Source: Gorsachius magnificus (lineage: Eukaryota; Chordata; Aves; Pelecaniformes; Ardeidae). From it: a stretch of 64,000 bases of DNA. Below the pieces are notes generated by a model, which was not told where the DNA came from, searched no databases, and saw only the letters and a program-made list of their open reading frames with translations. The position numbers and the translations under genes are program-made. Of the stretch, positions 13,673-26,880 are shown one piece after another. The DNA lies in contig CM067084.1 of assembly GCA_034008185.1 (NCBI GenBank), forward strand, positions 3,057,385-3,121,384, read 5' to 3'. The first letter of the stretch is position 1. Each line of letters begins with the position of its first letter.

Positions 13673-15228
13673 GTCCCACAAAAGCAGGAGGCACCGCAAG
13701 TGTAGCTAAGCATAGAACAAAGCGGATGAAGTGCTCAAGCCTGAGCATCTAAATCCAGGATAATGTTGTAAACATGCTCACTCCTAAAGTGCCTGCATTC
13801 ATACGGTGGCGTTTAAAGCCCCATTAGCATTTATAGGTTAAAAAAATATAAATAAATAAAATCATGTATTCATTTTTCAGTTAGGCAGTGGGCTGGACCA
13901 TTAAGCAAGGGAGCGAGAAATGCGTCGCCCTCTTGCCTTTACCTACAAATACGACATAAAATGACATTGGCCACTTGAAACCAGCACGCACGTTGGTGTT
14001 CACCTACAGGCGAACCTACACACAGGTAAACTGGCCACTAACGCAACTGCGGAAATCCGGAGAAAAAAGAAAGTCGTGCAACAGAAGTAATGAGTAAACA
14101 GGACAAGCCTTTAGGAACGTGCAGAGACAGTAAGGATTTTCATACTTTAAATAAATAAATAGAGCGAGTTTCAAAAAAGCAGATCAATAACTGCAAAGGC
14201 CTGTTTTGCGGGGATGTGATTAGGAAGGGCACGCACGCTGCTGGGCTAGCACGCGGCGTTCCACCGAAACACCTCCGACGGAGCACGTTTCTCATCTAAT
14301 TTCACCTCCCTGCCAGAAATACCGGGTGAAAACCATTCTTCGGCATCATGAGAATATCCTAAAAGCCTCCCACTTTCAGCTTATTAACACTGATCGACAA
14401 AGTGATTTCTTTCCGTCACCCAATCCACGTCTTTATTTTGGTCACCCTACTTATCACGCTGTACTAACTCACTTCACAATCCCCGACTCCAACCTATTTT
14501 AATCTGCCACAGATGGATGTCATCAAAACGATGCTTCTTACAACTGCGCTACTTGCCAAGACAAAAATATTTCCTTTTAAATTCCTTTCGGTGAACTTCA
14601 GCACATTTTCCACATCTTTTACTGTTAAGAAAACAGACCATCTTTCTGAACACGCCGCGGGGTGAAGGGGAAGGTAGCGCAGGAATTCACGTTGACAGAA
14701 CCCTTTTATAGCTTCGGGCTTCAGTCAGGCGAGCATTTGGCTGGGGCTTGACACGGGAGCAGATTCTGACAGGTACTTGAAAGAGATCCCTTTTCAGATC
14801 AGGGGATAGCTATTAGCACCGCACTGTCTCCTGTAAGGCGTGTGTGTGCAATAAGGACACAAAAGTAGATTTTAATGTTTCGACGTCCTTGAAAAATCAA
14901 CCGGCTTGGTAAAAACATCAACCAAGTATGTGAGCACAAGAGGTAAATACGGACGTTCTTGAAATTAATGGGAAAAGCATCTTTGCCCTCAATAGGACAC
15001 ACATTTTACCTTCTTTTTCCCCATTTTTTTTTTTCATGCTTTACTACCACTACAATAATTTACCATGCCAAACCTGCAATGATCTGGTTCTATACTTTTA
15101 AAAGGTTAAGCGAGAATGAGGCCACAAATGAACATCTACAGCTTCTCTTTAGTAGGGATGAATCAATCATCGCTTGTTTTTCTTGCACGCGGTGTAACAC
15201 GAAAGGCTAAAAACACTGAAAGTCTCAA

Positions 15229-15560
15229 TTGCTGCTGGAAGCTCAGACTAGATTCCATTCGCTTCTGGCTAAGAAGATGCAAGCAGCGCTTTCAAAACAG
15301 ATTCTCATTTCCTTGATTCATACTCTTGTTATCTCAAAATTAAATTACTGCAATGCCCATCGCTTCCAGACACATCACGTACATCAGCAGATCGATCGCA
15401 ATGCGGAATATGAACTTCTTGTCTCCATGAGGAGTTACTATGAATTAACTCTTTGTGATTAACTCCCTGTAGAAGCACTTTTATTCCAGAAGCGTCTCTG
15501 GTCTTGATGCTTCGTTTAGGTGCCTCTGAACATCCTAGCATATGCGGTCTTTGGTTTTTT
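15229..15560 (+). mobile_element. Old non-LTR retrotransposon fossil (L2/CR1-clade reverse transcriptase end)
   Basis: The plus strand translates to LLAKKMQAALSKQILISLIH, then TLVISKLNYCNA. This matches the RT-domain end of L2/Jockey/CR1-type LINEs, where SRLDYCNAL is the conserved motif and a leucine-rich helix precedes it. A stop follows at about 15460, then LPVEALLFQKRL resembles the LPVRxRIxFKIL motif next downstream in such elements. The reading is degenerate with a stop, so it is an ancient dead copy, not a gene. Boundaries are approximate. Confidence 0.7.
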
Positions 15561-18500
15561 ATGAATTTTCGCATTGTAACAGGTACTGATCTCATAGTAG
15601 ATGAATATGATTGTCCCCATCTCTTCACACTCTGGCCTCTCCTATTCCAACAGTGTTTCTCACAGACTTGCACGATGTTCGCATGTGTATCAAGCTTGAA
15701 CACACAAATAAAAGGCACGAAGCCGCAATTCATCCGCTTCATATACAAACTCCCATACAAATACCGGTGAGTGCTTCCATGAAATAACTCCAAAGATTTG
15801 GCACTGTGCTTTAAAGCTTAGAAATCCTAGAAGTTAGAGGTACTCAGAGCTGTATTTTCTTTCCTGGTTTGTCAACTCCAATTTTTTGGTAGGGCATCAG
15901 TAGTTTGTCCTTTTCCCCATTATTTTAAAGGTCTTTAAAAAGCATTTTTGTCAGTACAGCAGTTTGTCAGTCTCAGCAATTTACTCACTTTAGCACGTTA
16001 CCAATTCAAATCCATTTTGACAAAATTGGCTCCGTAGTCAACAGCAGCAGTTTCCTATATTCTTACCGTGCTAGGAAATGCTGATTTTTGATCACTGGGC
16101 TTTTCCAGTTGATTCAGTCATCTCATGAAATATTTTGTTTCCTGCCACGCAGGATTTTTAGTTGAACTCACAATGCATTTCAGCGGCAGAGAAGCTGGCA
16201 TATTGGTCTTTACTAGTTTGTCAACTGGTGAAGACAAACTGTCGACAAACTGTCATTTGAAGATACTTCCTTTACACGAAGGATGATAAAAACATGGAGC
16301 CAGAGTCCTTTGCACCATATGATACTTACCACGTCATCTCTTCCTAGGCACACACCCCTGAGAAGTATTTTTTTAGGAGTTTCACACATGTATGCAGATC
16401 ATGCTCAAAAGCAAGCACTCTACCAATAAGAAAAAGAAAGGTTTGCAAGAGAAGAGCGCGCCTTCAGCAGCTACTGGCAACTATGTGAACGTGAGAGGGT
16501 CGCGACGCGGGAAACTCCAATGTTGACATGTTAATTTGCAAAGTCTCAGCTGGCACCTCTACACGCCACCCACGGTTCAGGTCAGTCAGAATTAAAGATC
16601 CCTTCATTTACATGTGGCTGCTGAGGCTGGGCAACCTACTCAATGTTATTAACATGCCATTAGAATAAGGTATGAAGGACTGAAGAACACTTAGCTGATA
16701 TTTTATAGCACGGGACAAATGCCCGCTCTGCAAACTTAGGCTTTTTCTAACGTACAACTTCCAGGTATCTGAACTGCTCTATGAAAAACGCCCCACTAAC
16801 TGTAGTTAACATGAACATTTGACTGCTCCATAGAGAATTTTTCTTTTCCCTACAATCATGATTGAATCTGGACTATTTACTTGCAGTTCTACAGATACCA
16901 AATATCGATTGACAGAGAAGGACAAACAGGCACCGATAAAAAAAAAAAAGCCAAAACCCAACAACTACCAACACATACGCAGTGAGAGAGTACTACAAGT
17001 CTTCGATAACTGCTTTTTTAAAAAAAAACTCAGTTTGCAATGCAATTCTAATAAATGCTATAGATTTGTGAAGAACATTTGCTGTTACTGAACCTTATAA
17101 AAAGCTCCTAACTTTTAATTTCACTTTTCTTCTTTAACTTTTGACTGAGGATAAATAATTTCAGCCAGAAATGAGAATTTTCAGAGCACTGTGAACAAAT
17201 AAACCACAATGTGAAAAAAAAAATCACTGTGACCTTGCGCGCACTCACAGCAGAATGCAAACATGTTCTTTAGAAGCGCTCAGTTGTCAGACACTGCCTA
17301 AGAAAATACAAGAAATGATACAGTGAATATATCATTTTTTTAAAAATGACTGAGAGGCTGTGGATTCAACTTTCTTGCTAATTGCAATGCCAGAATTTTG
17401 CCTGAATTTGAAACATATAAGCTCAGGGAATCTCAGTAATTAAATCACGTACGGAAATTAGTGTTTTATTCAAATAGTCAGAAACCTTCCCTTCTGGTTG
17501 CTCTGTCCTCGCTCTCGTTGCCTTTCCCGTCTCATAGCAGACCACATCGCTTATCACACATAGCATGCACCGGGTTCTCAATGACATTTTCTAGAGATGT
17601 GCAAAAATAAATCGTGATGCGTAGTGTTGAAATCATATGCTGGACCCAACTCAGGAATTTCTCCACATACTCAAATTCGCTGCTGCAAACTAGATTCATG
17701 CTTAAGAAGGAAAGATTGGGGGAGTAGGAGGCTTCAGTTAGCAAACCAGAGTTTTTATAATAACGTTAGCCAAACCATCCAAATACTTGTTTGAAATCAC
17801 GTCTATAGTAAAATTATACCCGTAGGTTGGCTTCCCCCCCCCACTCTTCCAGATAAAGTGAGTGACCCCAGCCTGTCCCTAAGCACCAATATCTCTGTGG
17901 GAGAAGGAAGCCCAGCAACAAGGCCTACTGGACAGTTCTCATCGGTTAAATACCGTTTATTAATTGAATGACAGCAAAGACAGAATGCAAAACTGCTGCA
18001 AAATAACCACATAGTATTTTTGCACCTTAATGTAACATTTTGGGCTTGTATGTGTATCAAAAAGTGTGTATCTGAATACTACTGGCCCTTTTAAACTTAC
18101 CTTTCAAGCACTGACTCTGGGACGTCCTGCTTTGATTTTATGGAGAAAATTTATTTAGCTGTAAGTTCTGAAGGGGCTGGCCCTGACCAGGAGGTGAGAA
18201 GACCTACTAGGACCTTGTATGCTTTATAGAAAGCAAGAAACTCAAATCATCAGCAGTTATAAAAACTTGCATGTTAAATTGAATCCTGTATTATTATTGC
18301 ACATAAAGTCAGCATTAAGCCAGAATTTGTCTACATGGCCCAGTCTTTGGGGTTACCTGACAGTGCTAAAGCCTTTTACAAACTTCAGAGTTGTGAGGCA
18401 GTGTCTGGCCGTCAGCTGTTTCTCTAATTAGTAAAATGCTGATGGCTTGTTAACTCTTCTTCATTAAAAAGCTCTCAGTTGCCTGGTGGTTCATCATGTT

Positions 18501-19944
18501 AATATCTTCAGGTAATACCGGGAGAGTTGAGAATTCAGCTCGCTGCAGAAGGAAAATTGCATAATCTAAACTCAGGTTTTCAGGGCTTCTTGATGTTTTT
18601 CAGTACTTAAAAGATGCGGGGGGAAAAATGACAGATGCGTAAGCACATTCCTTTAAGTTTTCATTATGCCATACCGTCTTGAGTGTCAATTTATGCTCCT
18701 ACCCTTGAGATAACCACTAAATTTTGTCCCAATTGGCTTGGTTATTCTCTGATTTCAGAAACCATCTGTTCAAAGCAGCCATCAATTAACTGGGCGCAAC
18801 TCTAGCAGCGGCACAGATGAGGTGTCACCGTTACCCGACTCATTTACTGGATACATATTTTTTTGCCACTATGGCAGCTTTTTCCATACCAGCATTCGAA
18901 TGTAAAAGATGAGACTTCCAAAGGAACGCTGCTTCCACGCAGAGCACGTCCTGTAAACCTCGCCAGCTCATTCTTCAGTGGCTCACATTTTACCTTTCGT
19001 ACCCTGAATTTTTTTTTCTTTAGTGAGCTGAATGCACCGGTGATCTCCAAAGGGCATCACAACAGAAAAATGGTGATACTGTGAACTGCAAGCGTGAGAT
19101 GCAGCTATGACTGCAAGAACGCAAAGGATTTATTTTTTTTTTTAATTAAAACTACCACAGCAGAGTCCCCCCCTCGAATTATAGAATCGTAGATTCTGAT
19201 ATTCATGCCAGAACGTGAGCTAAATCTCGCACTTGCAATGGCACGGGCTCAGTAAGCTAACACTGCTAAATGAGTTAAATGTGATAATAACAGCTATAAA
19301 TGGAAACATATTTTCCCAGCCTTTAATGAAATCGCATTCATCTTCTGAAAGAAAATAAATGCAACAGTGCTTTACTTCCAAAGCCACTTCCTTTGCTTAT
19401 AAAAATGTATGGTTTCCTCCCATTAATTGACTGGAAGACATGGAGGAAGATAGATTAAATCACAGATCTTAAAACAAATTTCAGTATCTAAATTCCTGGC
19501 TGAAGGTATCCAATTTTCTTATTTCAGTTTCAAAAAAGTAATTTTATCACACAGCTTTTCCCATTCAAGCATGTACAGGCATTTCAGACCTAAGCCATCC
19601 TGCTACGTACCTTTGGTTGTATAGAATTCGTTAGGAAAAGGTTGAACTGAAAAGCTCCCTCTCAAACAGCAGCCTTAACTTAACCAAACATCTCTCTCGT
19701 AATCTAAAGCATTTTCTTATCCAGCAAAAAGAGACAACTGACGTTTTTCTAAGAAATGAGAAGCTGAGTCATAGGAACTGTGAAGAGGAAGACCAGCTTT
19801 CAGAGGCAAGAGGTCACTAGCAAGTTAAATATTCTCTACCAAGACAAAGCTGAGAGCATCTAGCAATTAATTAATTTCACCTCAGGGGTCTATCTCTCTA
19901 GCTTGGTGATGATGGCTGTAAATCAGAAAAATAAAAATATTTTA

Positions 19945-20080
19945 GTATATTTTTAAGCACCTAATATGCACCCGAATAGTGTGAGGCACTTTGAGTATTT
20001 TAGCCAATGCATCGTATAACATCATGAAGGAGATGGAGAAGTTGGCACCACTTTTAGTGGCACTGAGCTGAAACTGTGGC
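19945..20080 (+). repeat. MIR/L2-like relic
   Basis: TTTAAGCACCTAATATGCAC, GTGTGAGGCACTTTGAGT and CATCGTATAACATCATGAAGG follow the order of the MIR/L2 3' region (TGAGCACCTACTATGTGCC; GGCACTGTGCTAAG; CTCACAACAACCCTATGAGG). Strongly diverged. Confidence 0.4.
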
Positions 20081-20188
20081 TGGAGTTGCCCTCACCATAA
20101 CATTGTACACAGTATGAACGTGGGCCCACACTTGGGCATAAAGACTATTGCTCTTTACAGCAAAAAGTATTGTGTAAGCCAGACTCTT

Positions 20189-20466
20189 TCAGTGGTGCCC
20201 AGCGCCAGGACAAGGGGCAATGGGCACAAACTGAAATGTAAGAGGTTTCAGTTGAACATGAGGAAAAACTTCTTGACTCTGAGGGTGACCGAGCCCAGGC
20301 ACAGGCTGCCCAGGGGGTTGTGGAGTCTCCTTCTCTGGAGATATTCAAAGCCCATCTGGATGATGTCCTGCGCACCCTGCTCTGGGTGAGCCTGCTTGAG
20401 CAGGGGGGTTGGACTGGGTGAGCTCCCGAGGTCCCTTCCAACCCTTGCCATTCTGGGATTCTGTAA
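20189..20466 (+). mobile_element. CR1 LINE 3' fragment (copy A)
   Basis: Typical CR1 3' sequence: GCCAGGACAAGGGGCAATGG, a piece encoding the end of ORF2, GGTTGGACTGGGTGAGCTCC, CCCTTCCAACCCTTGCC, then a GGGATTCTGTAAT end. It is 5'-truncated. The same subfamily lies in opposite orientation at 51201-51479; both end in the unusual TTGCCATTCTGGGATTCTGT. Confidence 0.93.
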
Positions 20467-22258
20467 TAACAAGACTGTGAAATAGCCAGAAGAAAAGAAA
20501 AAGCTTTTGTGCTATACATTGCATATTGACCCAGGATTAAAGCATTCAGTGATTTCAAACCAAAACCAGTTTGCACATATTGAAACACAGAAAGGGATTT
20601 CCTGACGCAGAAACCTGTGATAGAGTTGACTGGATTCAGAAGTGACCCCTTCAGCATGTCCTGTGTTCCTCCGAATTAATATTCTCTCATTAGATCTACT
20701 AAGGGATGTGTAGGAGCCAAAATGATACAGTGCCCAAGTAGGTGGGAAGACGAACGCTGTTTGCATTTATTATTAACACTGGTAAAAGCTTTCTTCTGTT
20801 AGACCAAGAGGCTGCAACCCAAAGGAGATACAGCGCGTATCAATATTTAAGGCTTGGAGCGCCCTTGAGAAATGAATCCCATCGGTATGCTGGGAGATGG
20901 AAAGAGCCATTGCACAGTAGCAGCTAAGAAAATAAAACTAGGTTGAGGAGTGCATTACAGTTTACGCACGCTATCAAATGACAAATGTATTTTAATCTCA
21001 ACATATTTTAATAACTGTTGAGTTGAAAGACTTCTTCCACTAGTCTTACCATTTGCATATGACAGTTTTGTAGCAGTTTTGTATCTTACTACAAAGACTG
21101 TTCTTCGAAAGCTGCGTTTGATGTTTAGAAAGTTTCTTCTAGCTGTTACACTACCCCAACAAACACACATTTTTGAGTAACATGAGGAGAAAACTATGCC
21201 TAGCTCCCAGCTTGATCTGATTGCCAGCTCCTGCTGCAAGATTGCTCCAGACAGACACAACTGAAAGTTATTACACGCTTATGAACCCTTCTAATTTTTA
21301 CTAATGGAAAAGCCAGGCTTCAACTATTCTATCTTTTGATATTGATGGGAAAATTCCTAACTATTCGTTAAGGGATGACTTTCATTTTATGCTGGTGGTT
21401 ATATTTTGACACCTTTGACACTTTTGCAAACTCCTCCTTGAAATTCCAAAGCTCACAGGACACTGGCCGTCCAGCCTCTCTTTTCTTTCCACTGAATGCA
21501 GAAATATTTAATCAGTTTTGCTTTGGTTTTAACCAGAAGAATAAAGAAGATAAAGGGCTACGTTTGGCAACACACTTCAGCACATGCTTAATTTTTACCA
21601 CATCTTTAGGTCCAACTTATCTCAAATTAAACAGGTTTAAGGTATTTGCTAAAGGATGGATTTAAATAGACGCTTGTGTTCCTGAGTTTGGGCCAATATT
21701 AGCAAATACAGCAGCAGCAAAAGAGGAAGAGAAAACTAATGTAAAACCAACCCTTACTTGAGCCAAGAAGCAAATACCTTCTACAAACCCTTTGTGATAC
21801 TTAGTTGCCACAGACATCCGTAGGAGTCCTCCCACTATGTTCATTAACTGGACATACTGGACTAGCTGCCAGCCGACTTCTACTGCGTCAATGAAGGATT
21901 TGTGAGAACTGAGGCAAAACTGCATCGTTTTCTATGAAGTAGAATAGAACAAAAGTCTCTTGCCCAGCTGCATATTCCTTCCAAACATAGCATTTGAAAT
22001 GATGGAAGTTATTTTAATCCATATTCATTTTAAACTATAAAGTAACATCAGTGATAGGGTTCTAATCCAGAACAGCACTTCCGTACTAGCTGAATTTCAT
22101 CCATGGGTAATCCCTGACATCCCAGCAGGCTATTCATGTACCAAACATTTTGGTATAAGTCCTGGCTTGGAAACAACCCGTGCAAGTCAGAATTATGCTC
22201 ATCAGTGTGAATCTCAAAAAAAGAATCTCAAAAGTGCCTGGAAAACATAGCCTGGAAC

Positions 22259-22291
<33 letters not shown>

Positions 22292-22306
22292 CCAAAAAAA
22301 AAAAAA
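22259..22306. repeat. T16-A17 perfect palindromic homopolymer
   Basis: Sixteen T are followed directly by seventeen A, then CC and thirteen more A. As RNA it would fold into an AU-only hairpin with almost no loop. Such a run is hard to sequence, so its exact length is uncertain. Confidence 0.9.
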
Positions 22307-23278
22307 CCACCAAAAGAGGATGAACCAAAACCCAAAGGATTTGGGTTTAAAGAATGAAAGCTTCTATCATAGTCTGAGTAATCCTAAAAACTAGATAAAT
22401 CTTCATGTCTCTTACTGAAACTTTTAAACTATGCCAAAAATAGAAATGGACAATCCTATAGTTTAATGGGAAAATGTCCTGTGCTGGAATTCAAGTGAAA
22501 GTATCACTTAGTCATTTCCTGACACAACATGGATTCAGGCTACGTTCCAATGAACTGCAGGAGCAGTCTTAGTTCTCCTACGTGACGCACACGTTTACTA
22601 AAGTCTCTTAGATACTGATACAGAACCAAGATTTCCATTAAAGGGATTGAATAACATTAAAGGAAGGAAAAACATTTAGGATCATCCGGACATCATATAT
22701 TGAGATTTTGAGGTGCTCGTAACAACTTTAGAACTTGGCAGGCAGTTAAGTGGTTTCCATGGCAAGTTTCCATTACTAATGATGTTCCTAAATAGAGAGG
22801 TAATAATGCTAGAACACCTCTAGAAAGAGTTAGGATGCCATTCCAAGCATATTGAGCAGAATAATAACTAGCGTTAACAAAAACCCAGCATGTACGTGAA
22901 GTTTATGACCGTTGACAGACGATTCTATCACTCTCGTTAGTTTTTCATCCCCCTCCAACCCTTTTCTTATCGTCAAAGGGATATTTTCTAATAAAAGAAA
23001 CGTGCTAACAACAGCAGTGCTAAAGAATCAAACAGATTTACTTACCCGAATGCCATTAACTGATTGCCCATTGATTCAAATTGACTGGTACCAGAAACAA
23101 AAGAGAAAATTATTTCATGTTCCTTTGAGATGGACTAAAATAGATGCACACAAAACAGGTGTTACTGAAACGCAGCAGTTTCTAGTTTGATGCCAGTAAA
23201 TTTCTGTAAAATACCAAGGTATAAATGAAGAAGTTTTTTTTGTCCGTTGTGGCAAGAAACCAGCTTTCGTTTAGGAGA

Positions 23279-23300
23279 TTTTTTTTTTTTTTTTTTTTTT
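23279..23300. repeat. Poly-T run (22)
   Basis: Twenty-two T in intron DNA, with no recognised retrocopy beside it. Confidence 0.9.
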
Positions 23301-23640
23301 GGATTCATGCCAATAGCTTCGTACCCAGCACGGATAATTTCCTTCTTGCTCTTCACATTAATTTATCCCCAATCAACTGGGGAATTACACCTGAAGCATA
23401 TCTAAACCACGCAAAACATTTCATTAACCGTGACATTCGCTGTTTGTATATTGTTCATGATATTCGGGACTCCTTGTTTCCCCTTAGTTCCTAGCTGAAC
23501 ACCACCTACAAAGCAAAACTCCTGTGATCCTGGGCCTAAATTTCAGCTCTGGGCAGCAGAGAGGAACTGGTTTCATCTAACTTCTCCTGTATAAAGCTAC
23601 ACCTCTAATTCAAGAGGCCATATAGGCTCCCTATGGCATC

Positions 23641-23699
23641 AAGTAGTAGTAATAATAATAATAATAATTATTATTATTATTATTGTTATTATTATAATG
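23641..23699. repeat. Trinucleotide microsatellite with a strand switch: (TAA)n into (TTA)n
   Basis: AGTAGTAGT leads into AATAATAATAATAATAATT and then into TATTATTATTATTATTG. The two halves are reverse complements, so the array is a palindrome. It lies in intron DNA and is likely polymorphic. Confidence 0.92.
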
Positions 23700-24237
23700 A
23701 AAATGGATACTTCCTGAAAGCAGTTTATCCCATTTTAAGGTAAGTGTCTAAAATACACAGAACGAGTAGCTCTTTGGCTGTGTTTTGCACTATCTGCAAG
23801 CCTCCGTTTTAGAAGACTCTAATGCATGGCTCTGGCCTACTTAAGTATTTAAAACTTTCTTGTTTCAATCCCGGGCACGCACTCACGTTTGCCGTAGCAA
23901 TGGGAAGGAAAGGCACTGGCTGGACCATGAGTCCCACACTTCGCAAACACAGGCATTTCCCAAGTTTTTGCAAACTGCTTAGCACTTGTCAGCATCGCTG
24001 CTTCCCAGTCAGCTCCCTGCATTGACTCTCCGCTATCTCGTACGATGACATGAAAGCCCACGTTGCCACGTCCACTACTCCGAGCTTAGAATGATCCTGT
24101 CCTGAAACTGGGAGAGCAGCCTGTCCGAGGCAGGCTGAAATACCACACAATCCAGCCGTATTTCCAGCAGCATGAAGCAAGACTGTGTCATATACTTTCA
24201 AGAGCAAATATGAGATAATTAAATATCCAATTGGACA

Positions 24238-24441
24238 CGAGAGGGAAGTTTTTCACCATGAGAACAGTCAACTGTTGGAATGATCTCCCCAGGGGAGTGG
24301 TTGACTCTGCCACACTGGACACTTTCAAGACTCAGCTGGACAGGGTGCTGGGCCATCTTGTCTAGACTGTGCTCTTGCCTAGAAAAGTTGGACCAGATGA
24401 TCCTTGAGGTCCCTTCCAACCTGGGATTCTATGATTCTATG
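24238..24441 (+). mobile_element. CR1 LINE 3' fragment (copy B)
   Basis: CR1 3' region with GTTGGAATGATCTCCCCAGG, GACAGGGTGCTGGGCCATC, CCTTGAGGTCCCTTCCAACC and two tail units of ATTCTATG. It is nearly identical to the inverted copy at 49319-49492: I see about three mismatches over roughly 165 bp. That suggests two recent insertions of one young subfamily. Confidence 0.94.
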
Positions 24442-26880
24442 GTTCAAGTAAAGAGGGAGGCTAATGTACAGTGAATGCGACAAACCCCAGTGTTTTTGTT
24501 ATCTGTCTTCCTTTCAGCACATCAAAAATAAAAAAGTAGCTGCATCTATAGCGTATGCTTATGAAATAGTTTGATTCTGGGGATTTTTTTAATGCTGCTG
24601 TTCTTTCAAATACAAACTCAGTATCAAAATTTGACTCTCCATTTGACAAAGTTATTTAGCAACATACAGACAACTCAGGATAGTCAAACCAACACAATCC
24701 TGATTTCTTCAGCAAGACAGGCCTGAAGCAGCAGACTGTATTTGGGTTTAGTTTAGAAAAGATCAGATGATGCAAAGCAATTTTGCCATTTGAGCTGGCT
24801 GAATACCAACTGGATTATTCTGAACCTTTTCTCTAGTACAAGATTCATGGAGTCATCACATTCAGCTTGATGTGGCACTCTTTTTCATAAACCAAGGCAG
24901 CGAGCATGGCTACAGCTGTATAAAAGCACAGGAAACGTATGGCTAAACAAAATATTGTGCTGGATACTATAACCCTGTTTGGGAAAAAAAACCAATATAA
25001 AATTTCTCCCTTCAGGACAAAACTTTGCTGACGTTTCTACATTACAGACACCCTTCTTACATTTTTTTTTTTTTTTTAACATTTTTGTAAGGAATCGTAA
25101 CAATAATAAGAGACTGTAAACTTTCTTAAGGAAATACAGCAATTTTCCTTTGCAATCCTCCAAGCACTGTAACATCTGAATCAAGTCAGATATTCTAAAG
25201 CAACTCTGTCAGTCCCTACCAGAGCCACATAAAGCCAAGATCTTATGATTAAACGTATCAAAGACATTATCAAAGTGCCTGATCTCTGCCTGCCATGCAA
25301 AGCTCTGAAGGCTGATGGAAAAATATGCAGGGAACAAAAAAAGGGGGGGAAAAATCTCCCTCAAAGATCACAGGCTGCTGGATTTCTCTGGCTCCCACCT
25401 CCTCAGAGAGCTGCCCTTAGGCTGAAGGGCAGAGCTTGGACATTCAGAGAGAGAAAACGGCTTCAGAGTTTGCTTATTTGTGTCGCAGGGGACTTCCATA
25501 CCTTCGCTAACAGCTTCAGGCCACACACTTTAAGGGCAATACGGTAATGCCTGTCAAAATCCACCTATTTGGCAATGGCACCAGGCCTGTCTTCCCCCTC
25601 GCTGCCCTGGGAAGTCCTGTGCTTGCACCGTCCCTCCCCCTGACTTCACATTTCCCATCAGAAATGCTGGAGCTTATTTGTTAATTCAACCAAAACCTGC
25701 TTGGTCAGGAGAAAATAAAAAAATTGCCTGAAAGCTCAAAAAAATAGTTTAATTTCATGGTTTAGCTTGAAGAAAGTTTTATTTCTGAATAAGTGGTCCG
25801 ACTGTGTTGTCAGTGAGACAAGCAGTAGAACCCATCAGAGAATTTCAGCTCAAAAGATCTCCCACCAGAAAACTAAAACTAAGACAACGTCAAAATTATT
25901 TTCGAGGACAAAGCAGAACTTCTCGTGAGCTGCTGCTGGGGGCGCCTCTGGTCTCCTCCTCCCTTACAAACGCTATAACTCATCCCAACCACATTCCTAT
26001 AATGCACGTTGCAGTAGTTCATCCAAGTGCAAAGCATAATGTTGACCTGAGAACAATTCTATTTTACATCAATATGGAAGAACGTAATATTAGGATATAT
26101 TGACAGTAAAGGTTTTCTCACCTTCCTGTTCTGCCAAAAGTTTTGATGCTACCTCTTTCAATGCCAATTTGGAATGAAATAACCATTCAATAACAAAGTT
26201 CCCAAACAGAAGAAGAAAAAAAAGAGGGAAAAAAAAAAAGAGAGAAGAGGCACTACATTTGCCATAGACATTAGACAAGCATTCATCTCAGTGATTTTCT
26301 TCTGGTTTGCAGAGCAAATGCTGACGTTACTGTTACCATCACTTGCTGCACGCCTAACTCTCAAGTCCTGCAACCACCGGTGCGACCCCCTTTTGCGTGC
26401 CCAGTCCCACTCACTGTAAGCCTCAGCTGCCTAAAGATCCGTGGGGATCTGTCTCAACTGCACACACAGAAAATAGTATCCTGTACTGGACAGACAACAG
26501 CTTAAAAAAAAAGTTACTGCATTCAAGTTTTGAGAACGAGCGATGCAGAATCATTTATAGCAGTCGTGTGAACTAGGATAACTGATTGCGCCCATTCATT
26601 TAAGGGCTCCTTTCACTGACAGTGTCCCCTTCTCCATAGACCTGAACCTTTTGGGAGCTGACAACACATTGAAGTGGCTGCACAGCTTAGCGACAACTGC
26701 TTTTTAATTACAGTCACAACAGCAAAAGCAAAGCTTGAACCTGGACACGTTTAGCAGATCTCTTAATACTGCAAGCTATCAAGATTCAGGCTGAGCAAAG
26801 AGATCCTTTTCAAATCTAACATGCACGACCCTGATCTTAGTTTTTCCATTTGGTTCCTGTTTTCTTCAGCCAAGACTTAC

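Larger units (their letters stand above)
12996..26880 (-). other. ANK2: ANK2 intron between the MGN candidate exon and the ankyrin-repeat exon
   Basis: This intron DNA contains the LINE fossil at 15229-15560, two plus-oriented CR1 copies (about 20189-20466 and 24238-24441), an old MIR/L2-like tail (about 19945-20080) and several microsatellites. An exon-like reading at 21758-21931 on the reverse strand is treated in the findings. Nothing else here looks coding. Confidence 0.7.

Noticed and set aside
15010..15024. ATG GGG AAA AAG AAG followed by GTAAAA on the reverse strand as a five-codon first exon
   Set aside because: Too short, beside a homopolymer, and the donor is poor; expected by chance.
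15760..15785. GAGTGCTTCCATG, which resembles the miR-302 seed region
   Set aside because: No complementary arm lies nearby to form a hairpin; a short chance match.
19178..19200. TATAGAATCGTAGATTCTG as a CR1 tail
   Set aside because: Only about 20 bp match and no CR1 body follows.
23041..23095. A GTAAGT donor after MGNQLMAF on the reverse strand
   Set aside because: The phase (2) does not fit the ankyrin acceptor and the upstream frame has a stop; treated as a chance splice-like site.
26118..26170. Reading KLALKEVASKLLAEQE before a GTGAGA donor on the reverse strand
   Set aside because: No usable acceptor lies upstream (the nearest pyrimidine tract has no AG), and the phase does not match the ankyrin exon.
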